Counted from the first letter of the stretch, positions 19,105 through 27,485 are shown. The stretch is DNA of 64,000 bases from DATDAH01 sp963845425 (GCA_963845425.1 CAWJSC010000016.1:186001-250000), one strand, 5' to 3'. Notes: generated by a model from the sequence alone, not told the origin. Numbers and translations are program-made.

Positions 19105-20688
19105 TCAGGTCCCGTGGAGGAACCGTGCCCGCAGCGCCGGGTCCGTCACCGGGAAGTCCTCGCGGGTGTGGGCGCCTCGCGTCTCCTCCCGGACCGTGGC
19201 GGCCCGGACGATGGTCGCGGCCACGTCGGCCAGGTTGCGCACCTCGGCCCAGGCCACGCCGTCCCGCTCGGCCGTCGCCGTCTGGGCCTCGCCGACGGCC
19301 AGCGCGGCCCGGCCCAGGGACTCGACGTCACGGCGGACGCCGGCCCCGAAGGTCATCGCCTTCTGGAGCGCCGCTCGCTCGTCGGCGGCCGAGGTGGGCT
19401 CGGTCGTCGGAGCCGCCGGTCGCCCGGGACCCGCCTCGCCCGGAACCGGGACCCCCGGGATCACCCCCGGCGCGTCCGTGCCGAGCACCGAGCGCATGGC
19501 GCCGGTGGACGCCGGGCCGTCCTGGCCCCGCTCGATCGCCTCGACCACGCGGGGCCCGAAGACCATGCCCTCCAGCAGCGAGTTGGACGCCAGTCGGTTG
19601 GCCCCGTGGACGCCCGTGCAGGTGACCTCGCCCGCGCCCCACAGGCCGGGGAGCGACGACGCGCCGTCGAGGTCGGTCACCATCCCGCCGCACGTGTAGT
19701 GGGCGGCGGGGGCGATGGGCAGCCAGTCGGTCGCGGGATCGAGGCCGAGCTCGGTCAGGGAAGCGGCGATGGTGGGGAAGCGCTCGTCGAAGTTCGCCAG
19801 GACCGTGGCGTCCAGCCAGAGGTGCTCGACGTCCTGCTCGATCATCTTGGCGGTCATGGCCCGCGACACCTGGTCCCGAGGCAGCAGCTCGTCGACGAAC
19901 CGGTTGCCGTCGTTGTCCCGGAGCAGGGCGCCATGGCCCCGGAGGGCCTCGGAGAGCAGGGGCCGCGGCATCTGCGGGTGGTGGAGGGCGGTCGGGTGGA
20001 ACTGGACGAACTCGACGTCCGCCAGCACCGCACCCGCCCGCAGGGCCATGGCGATGCCGTCGCCGGTGGCCTCGGCCGGGTTCGTGGTGACGGCGAAGAC
20101 CTGGCCGGCCCCGCCCGTGGCCAGGAGGGTGTGGCGGGCTCGGATCGTCACCAGCGACCCGTCGGGCCTGAGCGCGGTGACCCCCCGGCAGCGACCGCCC
20201 TCCACGAGCAGGTCGACGGCGAAGGTGTGCTCGTACACCTCAGCCGCGGTGGCCCGGGCCGCGGCCACCAGGGCCCGCTCCACCTCCACGCCGGTGGCCG
20301 CCCCGCCGGCGTGGACGATGCGGGGCTCGGAGTGGCCGCCCTCGCGGGCCAGGGCCAGCTCGCCCCGGGCGTCGAGATCGAAGACCGCCCCGAAGGCGAT
20401 CAGCTCGTGGACCCGGCGGGGGCCCTCGTCGACCAGGACCCGCACGGCGGCCGAGTCACAGAGGTCGGCGCCGGCCTCGAGGGTGTCGGAGATGTGCAGG
20501 TCGAGGGAGTCGGGGTCCTCGTCCAGCACGGCGGCCACCCCGCCCTGGGCCCAGCGGGTGGTGGCCTGGTCGAGGACGCCCTTGGTCAGCAGGCCGACCC
20601 GCAGACCCATGGGCCCCGCGGCGCGGACCGCGGCGGACAGACCCGCCACCCCACTTCCGAGAACCAGCAGGTCCAGCTCGGCCGTCAC
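19105..20688 (-). CDS. nadB: L-aspartate oxidase
   Basis: Flavoenzyme that oxidises aspartate to iminoaspartate, the first step of de novo NAD synthesis. The 527-residue protein starts MTAELDLLVLGSGVAGLSAA with the FAD dinucleotide-binding motif, and carries TRWAQGGVAAVL, HVHDADERVA-type equivalents (GEVTCTGVHGANRLASNSLLEG) and a C-terminal helical domain, all as in the succinate dehydrogenase/fumarate reductase flavoprotein family. GTG start; TAGCGT lies nine bases upstream. nadC is about 4 kb downstream on the same strand, separated by the antiporter genes; nadA is not in the window. Confidence 0.93.
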   Translation of the reverse strand: MTAELDLLVLGSGVAGLSAAVRAAGPMGLRVGLLTKGVLDQATTRWAQGGVAAVLDEDPDSLDLHISDTLEAGADLCDSAAVRVLVDEGPRRVHELIAFGAVFDLDARGELALAREGGHSEPRIVHAGGAATGVEVERALVAAARATAAEVYEHTFAVDLLVEGGRCRGVTALRPDGSLVTIRARHTLLATGGAGQVFAVTTNPAEATGDGIAMALRAGAVLADVEFVQFHPTALHHPQMPRPLLSEALRGHGALLRDNDGNRFVDELLPRDQVSRAMTAKMIEQDVEHLWLDATVLANFDERFPTIAASLTELGLDPATDWLPIAPAAHYTCGGMVTDLDGASSLPGLWGAGEVTCTGVHGANRLASNSLLEGMVFGPRVVEAIERGQDGPASTGAMRSVLGTDAPGVIPGVPVPGEAGPGRPAAPTTEPTSAADERAALQKAMTFGAGVRRDVESLGRAALAVGEAQTATAERDGVAWAEVRNLADVAATIVRAATVREETRGAHTREDFPVTDPALRARFLHGT

Positions 20689-20697
20689 TGCCGGGGG

Positions 20698-20703
20698 ACG
20701 CTA
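20698..20703 (-). promoter_or_regulatory. -10 element TAGCGT of nadB (near-leaderless)
   Basis: TAGCGT nine bases before the GTG at 20688, in the 22-base gap after panC. Confidence 0.42.
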
Positions 20704-20710
20704 GGGCGCT

Positions 20711-21568
20711 TCATCCGGGAACGTTGAGGGCGATGTTGTCGAGCAGGCGGGGGATGCCGAGGCGGGCGGCGGTCAGCAGTCGGTAGGTCCCCGGCCGGAG
20801 CTCACCGGTCGGTGGCTCGAGGGTGGCGGGGTCGACGAGGGCGACGTAGTCCAGCTCGGCCGAGGGCTCAGCCGCGATGATCTCGCCGACCAGGTCCGTC
20901 ACCGTCGCCGGCTCCCGCTCCCCGGCGAGGACCGCCGCCGCGCCCGCCTTCAGGGCCCGCTGGAGCACGGACGCGACGTCCCGCTCCTCCGGGGTCAGGT
21001 AGGCGTTGCGACTCGACAGGGCGAGCCCGTCGGGCTCGCGGACGATCGGACAGCCCACCACCTCCACCGGGAAGGACAGGTCGGCGGCCATACGGCGGAC
21101 GACCGCGAGCTGTTGGAAGTCCTTCTCGCCGAAATAGGCCCGGCAGGGGCCGGCGATGGCGAACAGCTTGGCCACGACGGTGGCCACCCCGGCGAAGTGC
21201 GTCGGACGCGACGCACCCTCCATCGACCGGCTCAGGCCGCCCACCGACACCGTGGTCAGGACCGGCTTGGGGTACATCTCGTGGTGCTCCGGGCAGAAGA
21301 GCAGGTCCACCCCGGCATCCTCGGCCTTGGCCCGGTCCCCCTCAGGGTCCCGGGGGTAGGAGTCCAGGTCCTCGCCGGGCGCGAACTGCAGCGGGTTCAC
21401 GAAGATGGTGGCGATCACGAAGTCGGTCTCGGCCCGGGCCGCCGTCATGAGCGAGAGGTGCCCGGCGTGCAGGTACCCCATCGTCGGCACCAACCCGACC
21501 GTGCCCCCCTCCCGTCGGACCTCGTCCAACGCCCACCGGGTCTCCGCGATCGTGGTGGCGACCTTCAT
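20711..21568 (-). CDS. panC: Pantothenate synthetase
   Basis: Joins pantoate and beta-alanine with ATP to make pantothenate, which CoaX (encoded downstream) phosphorylates. The 285-residue protein has the cytidylyltransferase-type HxGH motif in VPTMGYLHAGHLSLM (residues 27-41), FVNPLQFAPGEDLDSYPRD, YFGEKDFQQL and the KMSKS-like region PDGLALSSRN. It overlaps the upstream DUF2520 gene by four bases (ATGA), the pairing found in many actinobacteria. panD is not seen. Confidence 0.96.
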   Translation of the reverse strand: MKVATTIAETRWALDEVRREGGTVGLVPTMGYLHAGHLSLMTAARAETDFVIATIFVNPLQFAPGEDLDSYPRDPEGDRAKAEDAGVDLLFCPEHHEMYPKPVLTTVSVGGLSRSMEGASRPTHFAGVATVVAKLFAIAGPCRAYFGEKDFQQLAVVRRMAADLSFPVEVVGCPIVREPDGLALSSRNAYLTPEERDVASVLQRALKAGAAAVLAGEREPATVTDLVGEIIAAEPSAELDYVALVDPATLEPPTGELRPGTYRLLTAARLGIPRLLDNIALNVPG

Positions 21569-22266
21569 GGCGCCAGTCTGCGGGCCTGGGCCACCATCGC
21601 CTCGTAGGCCGGGCGCTCGTCCTCGGGGAGGGCGGCGAGGTGACGTTCGACGGTGGCCCAGTCGCCCCGGGCCACGGGTCCGGTGAGGGCGGCGGCGGGG
21701 CCGAGGGCGTCGACGTTGTCGACCGTGCCCCGCACCAGGGCCAGGAAGGCCTCCAGAGGCACGCCCGGCGGCGCCACCCGCTCGACCTGGCCGAGAAGCG
21801 CTACGAGGTGGTTGGAGGCGATGACAGCGGCGGCGTGGTAGCGGGTGCGGTCCTCGTCGGCGACGGTGAACGCGTGACCGCCCAGGTCAGCCACGACCCG
21901 TTCGACGAGCGGGTCGCCGGCCACGGCGAACCACGCGCCATCGGCCAGGCGGGCGGCCCCGGTCTCGGGGTCGGGCAGCGCCACGAGGGGATGAAGGGCA
22001 GCCGGACGGGGGTGCCCGGCCAGCACGTCCAGGCCGTGCGAGCCGGCGACGTGGGCCACGACGGTCTCGGGATCCGGGCCGATGGCCGCGGCCACCTCGG
22101 CGATGGCCCGGTCCGGCACCGCCAGCACGAGCAGGTCGACCCCGCGTGCGGCGTCCGAAAGGTCGTGATCGCGCCCGAGGGCCGGTTCGACCGTCCACCC
22201 GGCCCGCTCCAGCGCGAGGCCCAAGGCGCCCCCGGCCCGCCCCGCCCCGACGACCCGGACCCTCAT
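21565..22266 (-). CDS. Rossmann-fold DUF2520 protein of the panC neighbourhood
   Basis: A 233-residue protein with an N-terminal dinucleotide-binding motif (VRVVGAGRAGGALGLAL, residues 2-18) and a C-terminal helical DUF2520 domain (RYHAAAVIASNHLVALLGQV). It is the orthologue by position and fold of the conserved dehydrogenase-like protein next to panC in mycobacteria (Rv3603c region). A ketopantoate-reductase-like role has been suggested for such neighbours but is unproven. An in-frame ATG at 22305 would put the hairpin at 22275-22320 inside the gene; the ATG at 22266 is the natural family start. Confidence 0.85.
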   Translation of the reverse strand: MRVRVVGAGRAGGALGLALERAGWTVEPALGRDHDLSDAARGVDLLVLAVPDRAIAEVAAAIGPDPETVVAHVAGSHGLDVLAGHPRPAALHPLVALPDPETGAARLADGAWFAVAGDPLVERVVADLGGHAFTVADEDRTRYHAAAVIASNHLVALLGQVERVAPPGVPLEAFLALVRGTVDNVDALGPAAALTGPVARGDWATVERHLAALPEDERPAYEAMVAQARRLAP

Positions 22267-22274
22267 CCGCCCGG

Positions 22275-22320
22275 TCTGGGTACATCCCCGTGTCCTGGGC
22301 GACACAGGGGTGTACCCAGA
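22275..22320. repeat. Intergenic hairpin, 20-bp arms
   Basis: Arms TCTGGGTACATCCCCGTGTC and GACACAGGGGTGTACCCAGA pair over 20 positions with one G.T and one C.A mismatch, loop of six. It fills the gap between the end of the quinone oxidoreductase gene and the start of the DUF2520 gene. No T-run follows, but as a G/C-rich hairpin just past a stop codon it could act as a terminator. Its right flank (CCAGAAC) is shared with the hairpins at 23323 and 23555. Confidence 0.8.
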
Positions 22321-22336
22321 ACCGGGGTGGTGGGGG

Positions 22337-23308
22337 TCACGGGACGAGGACGGCCTTGCCGGTGAGGTTCCTCGCCACCAGCGCGGCGAGGACGGCGGGG
22401 CCCTCCTCCAGCGGGTACGCGGTCGGCGCCGACGGGTGGAGCCGACCCTCGGCGAGCAGATCGAGGAGCCGACGGATCAGCACCGCGTTCTCGGCGGGGT
22501 GGAAGATCGCCCAGCCGCCCCACTCCACGCCCACCACCGACCGGTTGCGCAAGAGGACCTGGTTGGTGGGCACCTTCGGGATCCCACCCACGAAGCCGAT
22601 CACCAGGTAGCGACCGAAGTCGCCGAGGGCCCGGATCGAGGCGTCGGCCATGTCCCCGCCGATCGGGTCGTAGATCACGTCCACCCCGGTGCCTCCGGCC
22701 AGCTCGCGGGCCCGGGCCTTGAGGTCCTCGGTCGTGTAGTCGATGGTCGCTTCGGCCCCGGCAGCGAGCGCGGCGTCCCGCTTGGCCTCGGAGGACGCCG
22801 CGGCGAACACCCGGGCACCGAGGGCCCGACCGACGTCGACCGCAGCCAGGCCCACACCACCGCCGGCGCCGAGGACCAGCAGCGTCTCGCCCTCCTGCAG
22901 GCCGGCCCGCATCTCCAGGGCGAAGAGGCCGGTGCCATAGGCCTGCACCACGGTCGCCGCCGTGGCCGGGTCCAGCCCGTCGGGGATGGCCAGGGCCTGG
23001 TCCGCCTTGACCACCACCGCCTCGGCGAACCCGCCGAAGCCACACGAGGCCAGCACCCGGTCGCCCGCGGCGACTGTCTCGACGCCCTCCCCCACCGCGT
23101 CCACGGTGCCCGCCACCTCGGAGCCGGGCACGTACGGCACGTGGGGGCTGAACTGGTACCCGCCGCTGGCCATGATCGAGTCCACGTAGTTGACCCCGGC
23201 CGCCTCGACCCGGATGCGCACCTGCCCTGGCCCGGCCTCGGGCTCCGGTCGCTCCTGCACCGTCAACGACTCCGGCGGCCCGAACTCCTCCACGACGATC
23301 GCACGCAT
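22337..23308 (-). CDS. Zinc-free NADPH:quinone oxidoreductase (MDR family)
   Basis: A 323-residue medium-chain reductase of the quinone oxidoreductase branch. It has the N-terminal GroES-like fold (MRAIVVEEFGPPESLTV), the NADPH site VLGAGGGVGLAAVDVGRALG near residue 150 and IDYTTEDLK, and lacks the zinc-binding cysteines of alcohol dehydrogenases. Probably a two-electron reductant of quinones or enoyl compounds; the substrate is unknown. GATACT lies exactly six bases before the ATG, a slightly degenerate leaderless -10. Hairpins lie on both sides of the gene. Confidence 0.9.
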   Translation of the reverse strand: MRAIVVEEFGPPESLTVQERPEPEAGPGQVRIRVEAAGVNYVDSIMASGGYQFSPHVPYVPGSEVAGTVDAVGEGVETVAAGDRVLASCGFGGFAEAVVVKADQALAIPDGLDPATAATVVQAYGTGLFALEMRAGLQEGETLLVLGAGGGVGLAAVDVGRALGARVFAAASSEAKRDAALAAGAEATIDYTTEDLKARARELAGGTGVDVIYDPIGGDMADASIRALGDFGRYLVIGFVGGIPKVPTNQVLLRNRSVVGVEWGGWAIFHPAENAVLIRRLLDLLAEGRLHPSAPTAYPLEEGPAVLAALVARNLTGKAVLVP

Positions 23309-23314
23309 CCCCGC

Positions 23315-23320
23315 AGTATC
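23315..23320 (-). promoter_or_regulatory. Candidate -10 element GATACT (leaderless)
   Basis: GATACT, six bases, ATG at 23308. The first base departs from TANNNT but spacing is exact. The adjacent hairpin at 23323 occupies the -35 region. Confidence 0.4.
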
Positions 23321-23322
23321 CC

Positions 23323-23376
23323 CGTTCTGGTAGCAGCAATCTTCACCCCACAGCGAACGTTGCTGCTACCAGAACG
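23323..23376. repeat. Intergenic hairpin, perfect 17-bp arms
   Basis: CGTTCTGGTAGCAGCAA (23323-23339) and its exact complement TTGCTGCTACCAGAACG (23360-23376) flank a 20-base loop. It is immediately upstream of the quinone oxidoreductase promoter. Outer bases (CTGG...CCAGAACG) resemble the other two hairpins of this stretch. Confidence 0.88.
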
Positions 23377-23554
23377 ATCGGGCGGGGCCGACGGGGCTGC
23401 TGCTGGGCTCGACGGTGCCCTTGCATCCTCGAGCCAGGCGAACGAGGCGACCACGTGCGGCCGGGCGTCTCGCGCCGGGGTCGGTGACGCCGTTTCGGCC
23501 CGTTTCGCCACCCTGAGTGGCTGATTCGTCCCGACAAGAGCCCCCTCACCGAAC

Positions 23555-23596
23555 TGGCTCCTGATCTGCCGCCTATAGGCGGCAGATCAGGAGCCA
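23555..23596. repeat. Perfect 42-bp palindrome
   Basis: A continuous palindrome centred on TATA at 23574-23577: arm TGGCTCCTGATCTGCCGCC and its complement, 19 bp each, with the self-complementary centre. It can form a cruciform or a very stable RNA hairpin. It lies 130 bases beyond the end of folK and shares the CCAGAACG right flank with the hairpin at 23323. Confidence 0.9.
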
Positions 23597-23726
23597 GAAC
23601 GAGAGATAGTCACGGCCGGTGAGATTCCGGGCTCGCGAGGGCCGGCCTGCCCCCGACAACCGGCGGCCCGACCCCTCGCCCCCATCCCTGCCTCGTTTCG
23701 GTTTCCGCAGACCGACGGACCGGGCC

Positions 23727-24176
23727 CTACAGCGGCCCCACAAGGCGGACGTCGCCCTCGGCCGCCTCCACCTGTTCGGCCGACACGAGGTCGGGGGCGA
23801 GGTCGCGGAGGGGGGCCAGGACGAAGCGGCGCTGCCCCATCCGCGGGTGGGGCACCTCCAGGTCCGGCTCGGCCACGGTCTCGCCGTCGACCCAGAGGAC
23901 GTCGACGTCGAGGGTCCGGGGGCCCCAGCGCACCTCACGGACCCGGTCGGCGGCGGCCTCCAGCTCTCCGCACAACGCCAGGAGTCCCCGGGCGGAGCGG
24001 GCCGTGTCGAGCTCCACGACCAGGTTCAGGTAGGCGCCCTGCTCGGGACCGCCGACCGGGTCGGTCTCATAGAGCGGCGAGACGGCGACCAGATCGGGCA
24101 TCGCCGCGACCGCGGCGGCCAACAACCTCCGGCGCTCACCCAGGTTCGAGCCCAGCCCGAGGAACGCGCGGGTCAA
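23727..24176 (-). CDS. folK: 2-amino-4-hydroxy-6-hydroxymethyldihydropteridine diphosphokinase
   Basis: Pyrophosphorylates hydroxymethyl-dihydropterin in folate synthesis. The 149-residue protein starts MTRAFLGLGSNLGERRRLL with the family's LGSNLG, and has the signature RWGPRTLDVDVLWVDG near residue 80-95 and PHPRMGQRRFVLAPL. The TTG start overlaps the folB stop by four bases (TTGA), so it depends on ribosomes terminating folB. Last gene of the folate block before the hairpin region. Confidence 0.93.
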   Translation of the reverse strand: MTRAFLGLGSNLGERRRLLAAAVAAMPDLVAVSPLYETDPVGGPEQGAYLNLVVELDTARSARGLLALCGELEAAADRVREVRWGPRTLDVDVLWVDGETVAEPDLEVPHPRMGQRRFVLAPLRDLAPDLVSAEQVEAAEGDVRLVGPL

Positions 24177-24550
24177 GTGAGCTGGGCGCGGGTGCGGGTG
24201 ATGCGCACGCCGGAGGTGTCGAGGTGGTGGGGCACCGGCGGGCGCAGCTTGCGCACCGCGACCGTTACGGCCTCGACCCGCTCGTCGGCCATGACGGCCT
24301 CCGCCAGACGCCGGGCCAGGGCCTCCAGCAGGTCGAAGCGCTCCGCGCTGATGATGCGCTCGATCAGCCCGCAGAGCGCCCCGTAGTCGATGGTGTCTTC
24401 CACGTCGTCGGTCTCCCCCGGCCGGGTCAGGTCGGCGACGACGTCGAGATCCACTTCCAGGGGCTGGGCCCGGGCGTGCTCCTCGGGCAGCAGTCCGCAG
24501 AGGCCGAGGACCCGCAGGCCCCGGAGCTCGATCCGATCCGGTTCCCCCAT
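24173..24550 (-). CDS. folB: Dihydroneopterin aldolase
   Basis: Cleaves dihydroneopterin to the pterin used by FolK. The 125-residue protein begins MGEPDRIELRGLRVLGLCGL, has LPEEHARAQPLEVDLDV (the E-x6-P-[FL] region), DTIDYGALCGLIERII, and the catalytic-lysine region VAVRKLRPPVPHHLDTSGV. The ATG at 24550 gives the normal length; the frame is open further upstream but into the neighbouring gene. folB, folK and folP are adjacent as in most actinobacteria. Confidence 0.92.
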   Translation of the reverse strand: MGEPDRIELRGLRVLGLCGLLPEEHARAQPLEVDLDVVADLTRPGETDDVEDTIDYGALCGLIERIISAERFDLLEALARRLAEAVMADERVEAVTVAVRKLRPPVPHHLDTSGVRITRTRAQLT

Positions 24551-24573
24551 CGCGGCCCCCTCGGTCGTGTCGG

Positions 24574-25098
24574 TCAGGTCGAGGCCCGGCGACGGTCGCG
24601 CAGGGCGATGGCCAGGGTGACCAGACCGCGCCCGGTCGGGCCCATCTGGCGGTCGACCATGCGCTCGACCACCGAGATGGTCTGGGGACCGTCGTCGAGG
24701 AGGCCGGCCCACAGCACGTAGCCGGCCATCACGCCGACCAGCCGGTCGCTGAGCTCGTCCTGGTGGAGCAGCACCATCGTGCCCTCGGCCCGCAGGCGGT
24801 CCAGCTCGGGGTAGAGGTCCTGGAGGTAGGCGGCCTCGTCGTCCTCCGCGGTGAAGGGCCGGTGCTGCCAGGTCACGCCGAGCTCGTCGTAGTTGTGCAG
24901 GTTGTGCGGCGAGGGGATGAGCGAGATGACACAGCCGAAGCCGGACTCCCGCAGCCAGATGATCTCCTCCTGGCGCCGGACGCGCCGGTGGTTGGCGCCG
25001 TACCCGCCGGGCCGCTCGCACACCGCGAGCTGGTCCTTCACGATCCAGTGGAAGTTGCGCGGGACGATGCCCCGGGCCCACTTGCCCTTCGGCGTCAT
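24574..25098 (-). CDS. Tyrosine-phosphatase-fold protein with lost active site, within folate operon
   Basis: A 174-residue protein. The centre resembles dual-specificity phosphatases: an early LRESGFGCVISLIPSP strand, then VTWQHRPF, and near residues 108-125 HQDELSDRLVGVMAGYVLW, which aligns with the P-loop HCxxGxxR(S/T)G but has Gln for the catalytic Cys and lacks the loop Gly, keeping only His and Arg. A phosphatase activity is therefore unlikely; a binding role is more plausible. It lies between folB and folP with small gaps, so is expected to be cotranscribed. The assignment is by pattern only; I do not know a named family. Confidence 0.7.
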   Translation of the reverse strand: MTPKGKWARGIVPRNFHWIVKDQLAVCERPGGYGANHRRVRRQEEIIWLRESGFGCVISLIPSPHNLHNYDELGVTWQHRPFTAEDDEAAYLQDLYPELDRLRAEGTMVLLHQDELSDRLVGVMAGYVLWAGLLDDGPQTISVVERMVDRQMGPTGRGLVTLAIALRDRRRAST

Positions 25099-25108
25099 GA
25101 TCGTCGAC

Positions 25109-25900
25109 TCATTTCGATATCTCTCCCTGCACGACGCGGGCAGCCTGGGCCGTCGCCCGCACGTCGTGTGCACGGATCATGCCCGCTCCCCGGGCCATCG
25201 CGTACGTGGCGGTCGCGATCGAGGCCTCCATACGGTCCTCGGCGGGGGGCGGATCCGGGGTCCCGTCGCTGTCGGCCAGGAGCCGGCCGAGGGTGGACTT
25301 GCGGCTGGTGCCGACCAGGACGGGCCAGCCGGTGGCCACCAGTTCGTCGAGATGGGCCAGCAGGTCGAGGTTGTGCTCGACGGTCTTGCCGAACCCGAAC
25401 CCGGGATCGATCCAGACCTCGCTGACCCCGGCCGCCACGGCGGCCTCCGCCCGGGCCACCAGGTGGTCCCGCACCTCGGCCACCACATCGTCGTAGCGGG
25501 GGTCGACCTGCATCGTGCCGGGCTCGCCCTGCATGTGCATGGCCACCCAGGCCACACCGAGACGGGCCGCCGTCTCGTGCAGCGACGCCGAGACGTCGTT
25601 GACCATCGTGGCCCCCGCGGCCACCGCCGCCTCCGCCACCACCGCGTGACGGGTGTCGACCGAGACCCGGGCCGAGCCGGCGAGGGCGGCGATCACCGGC
25701 TCGACCCGACGGATCTCCTCGTCCACGCTCACGGGCTCGGCGCCCGGTCTGGTGGACTCGCCGCCCACGTCGATCACATCGGCGCCTTCGGCGACCAGTC
25801 GCCGGCCGTGGGCCACCGCGGCGTCAGGGTCGAGGTACCGACCCCCGTCGGAGAACGAGTCCGGCGTGACGTTGACCACCCCCATGACCAAGGCCCGCAC
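25109..25900 (-). CDS. folP: Dihydropteroate synthase
   Basis: Condenses the pterin diphosphate with p-aminobenzoate. The 263-residue TIM-barrel has MGVVNVTPDSFSDGG near the N-terminus, DVGGESTRPGAEPVSVDEE, NDVSA, WIDPGFGFGKTVEHNL, GTSRKS and the C-terminal IRAHDV. GTG 25900 is selected because TAGCCT lies seven bases upstream; the open frame extends further back but would read antisense sequence of the beta-propeller gene. First gene of folP - PTP-like - folB - folK. Confidence 0.94.
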   Translation of the reverse strand: MRALVMGVVNVTPDSFSDGGRYLDPDAAVAHGRRLVAEGADVIDVGGESTRPGAEPVSVDEEIRRVEPVIAALAGSARVSVDTRHAVVAEAAVAAGATMVNDVSASLHETAARLGVAWVAMHMQGEPGTMQVDPRYDDVVAEVRDHLVARAEAAVAAGVSEVWIDPGFGFGKTVEHNLDLLAHLDELVATGWPVLVGTSRKSTLGRLLADSDGTPDPPPAEDRMEASIATATYAMARGAGMIRAHDVRATAQAARVVQGEISK

Positions 25901-25907
25901 GCGGGGC

Positions 25908-25913
25908 AGGCTA
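25908..25913 (-). promoter_or_regulatory. -10 element TAGCCT of folP (leaderless)
   Basis: TAGCCT, seven bases, GTG at 25900. It provides a promoter inside the fol block, downstream of the beta-propeller gene. Confidence 0.55.
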
Positions 25914-25922
25914 CCGGTCCGT

Positions 25923-27467
25923 TCACCCGCCCCTGGGGGTGGCCCGGGGTGGCCCGGTGACGGCGTGGACCAGGCCCGCGCGGGTGCCCACGAAGATCTG
26001 TCCCCGCCACACCGCCGGGGTGGACTCGATGCAGCCCCCCAGCTCGATCTGCCACAGCTCCGGCGGCTGGACCGTGGTGTCCGAGACGTCGTAGGCGTGC
26101 AGGGACCCGTTGCAGTCCCCCTGGATGAGGACGTCGTCGACCACGACCGGTGACTGCCAGGTCGGTCCCGGCAGCGAGAGCTCCCAGCGCACGGCGCCGG
26201 TGCGGCGGTCGATGCCCTTGATGGCCCCGCCGGTGGTGGCCACGATGACGATGTCCCGGTGCAGCGCGGGGGTGGCCCACACGCCGGCCACATCGGCCCC
26301 CTGGTCGTCGATCGCCCAGACGACGGGACGGTTCGGGTGCCGGGGATCGAGCTTCAGGATCTGGCCCACGTCTGCGGCCCTGGCGTTGTGCCGCTCCCAT
26401 TCCACCCCGACGTAGAGGAAGCCCTGGCCGTCCACGACGACGCTGGCGTCCATGTCGTCCCCCGTCCAGAAGCGGAAGGTCCGCCGGGGCGGCCTCCCGT
26501 CCCGGAAGCCGCTGAGGTCCCAGCCCTGGACCAGGCCGCCACCGTTGCTGAAGTAGACGGTGTTGCCCGACATGGCCACCGAGTTCTCGATCGACACCTG
26601 GGTGTCGCCGATGTCGGCCAGGAGCTGGTCGTCCCAGCCCGGCGTGTTGAAGACGAGCTCTGGGGCCACCTGGGCCAGGCCACCGTCGCCGTAGCTGCGG
26701 TTCAGCTCGACGATGTGGAACTGGCTGTTCTCGCCGCCCTCCAGCAGGTGGTCGCCGATGACGAGTGGGGAGCCGTCCCAGTCGTTGTTCCACAGGGTCG
26801 GCGAGACCGCATCGGCCGACAGCGACCACAGCTCGGTGGGCTGGGGCCGGTCGAAGGCCACGACCCGCAGGTAGTTGTCCCGGGACCCGAAGTAGACGAG
26901 CGGATAGCCCTCGGGGTCGATCGACACCGAGCCCTTGATCAGGTCGCCGGTGGGGAACGGCGGGAGGATGTCCTGGCCGGTGTCGGCGTCGACGAAGTGC
27001 AGCGCCCGGTCATAGGCGCCGAAGACGACCCACGTGCGCCCGTCCCGCTCGAACACCGCCGGCTCCCCGGTCCACCCCGTCCCGCACCAGCTCCGGACCC
27101 CCTCACCGTCCTCGGACTCCGAGCACATGGCCGACCCGGGGTACGTCCACTGCTCGCGGGGCTGCCGCGGCACCGGGCCCTCGCCGTACCAGCTCCGGGT
27201 GGGGTTGCCCCGGAACGTGAGCAGGCCGTCCACGGTGGCGTCCGGGAACGGCCGACCGGACGACGCCGGGTCGACCCACCCCCGGAACGGCGGGACCGTG
27301 GTGGTGGTGACCGGCGGTGCCGTGGTGGAGGGGGCCGTGGTCGACGCGACCGGGGCGGCCGTGTCCTCCTCGGGCCCGGCGTCGTCGACCACTTGGGTCC
27401 AGGCGTAGGCCGTGCCGGCGGCCACGATTGCGGCCGCACCCACGAGGAGCAGCAGCCGCCGGCTCAC
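25923..27467 (-). CDS. Membrane-anchored PQQ-like beta-propeller protein
   Basis: A 514-residue protein with an N-terminal helix (LLLLVGAAAIVAAGTAYAW) that is a signal anchor, a Thr/Pro-rich spacer (residues about 35-60) and a large propeller with repeats such as WVVFGAYDRALHFVDADTGQ, PLVYFGSRDNYLRVVAFDR, GWDLSGFRDGRPPRRTF and GGAIKGIDRRTGAVRWELSL, typical of PQQ/quinoprotein-like blades. Four cysteines (AMCSES, SWCGTG, GDCNGS, GGCIES) suggest disulfides outside the cell. No PQQ-dehydrogenase active site is evident. It lies between folE and folP and starts 18 bases after folE. Confidence 0.8.
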   Translation of the reverse strand: MSRRLLLLVGAAAIVAAGTAYAWTQVVDDAGPEEDTAAPVASTTAPSTTAPPVTTTTVPPFRGWVDPASSGRPFPDATVDGLLTFRGNPTRSWYGEGPVPRQPREQWTYPGSAMCSESEDGEGVRSWCGTGWTGEPAVFERDGRTWVVFGAYDRALHFVDADTGQDILPPFPTGDLIKGSVSIDPEGYPLVYFGSRDNYLRVVAFDRPQPTELWSLSADAVSPTLWNNDWDGSPLVIGDHLLEGGENSQFHIVELNRSYGDGGLAQVAPELVFNTPGWDDQLLADIGDTQVSIENSVAMSGNTVYFSNGGGLVQGWDLSGFRDGRPPRRTFRFWTGDDMDASVVVDGQGFLYVGVEWERHNARAADVGQILKLDPRHPNRPVVWAIDDQGADVAGVWATPALHRDIVIVATTGGAIKGIDRRTGAVRWELSLPGPTWQSPVVVDDVLIQGDCNGSLHAYDVSDTTVQPPELWQIELGGCIESTPAVWRGQIFVGTRAGLVHAVTGPPRATPRGG

Positions 27468-27485
27468 CGCCGGGCCGCGTCAGGC

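Larger units (their letters stand above)
23321..23726. other. Non-coding region with two hairpins
   Basis: About 400 bases between folK and the quinone oxidoreductase gene. No ORF with convincing coding character was found. Two long inverted repeats (separate entries) are its main content; the rest has no recognisable signal. Confidence 0.55.

Noticed and set aside
22275..22320. Mobile element or MITE with terminal repeats
   Set aside because: No target-site duplication, no transposase nearby, and the related hairpins have unrelated inner sequence.
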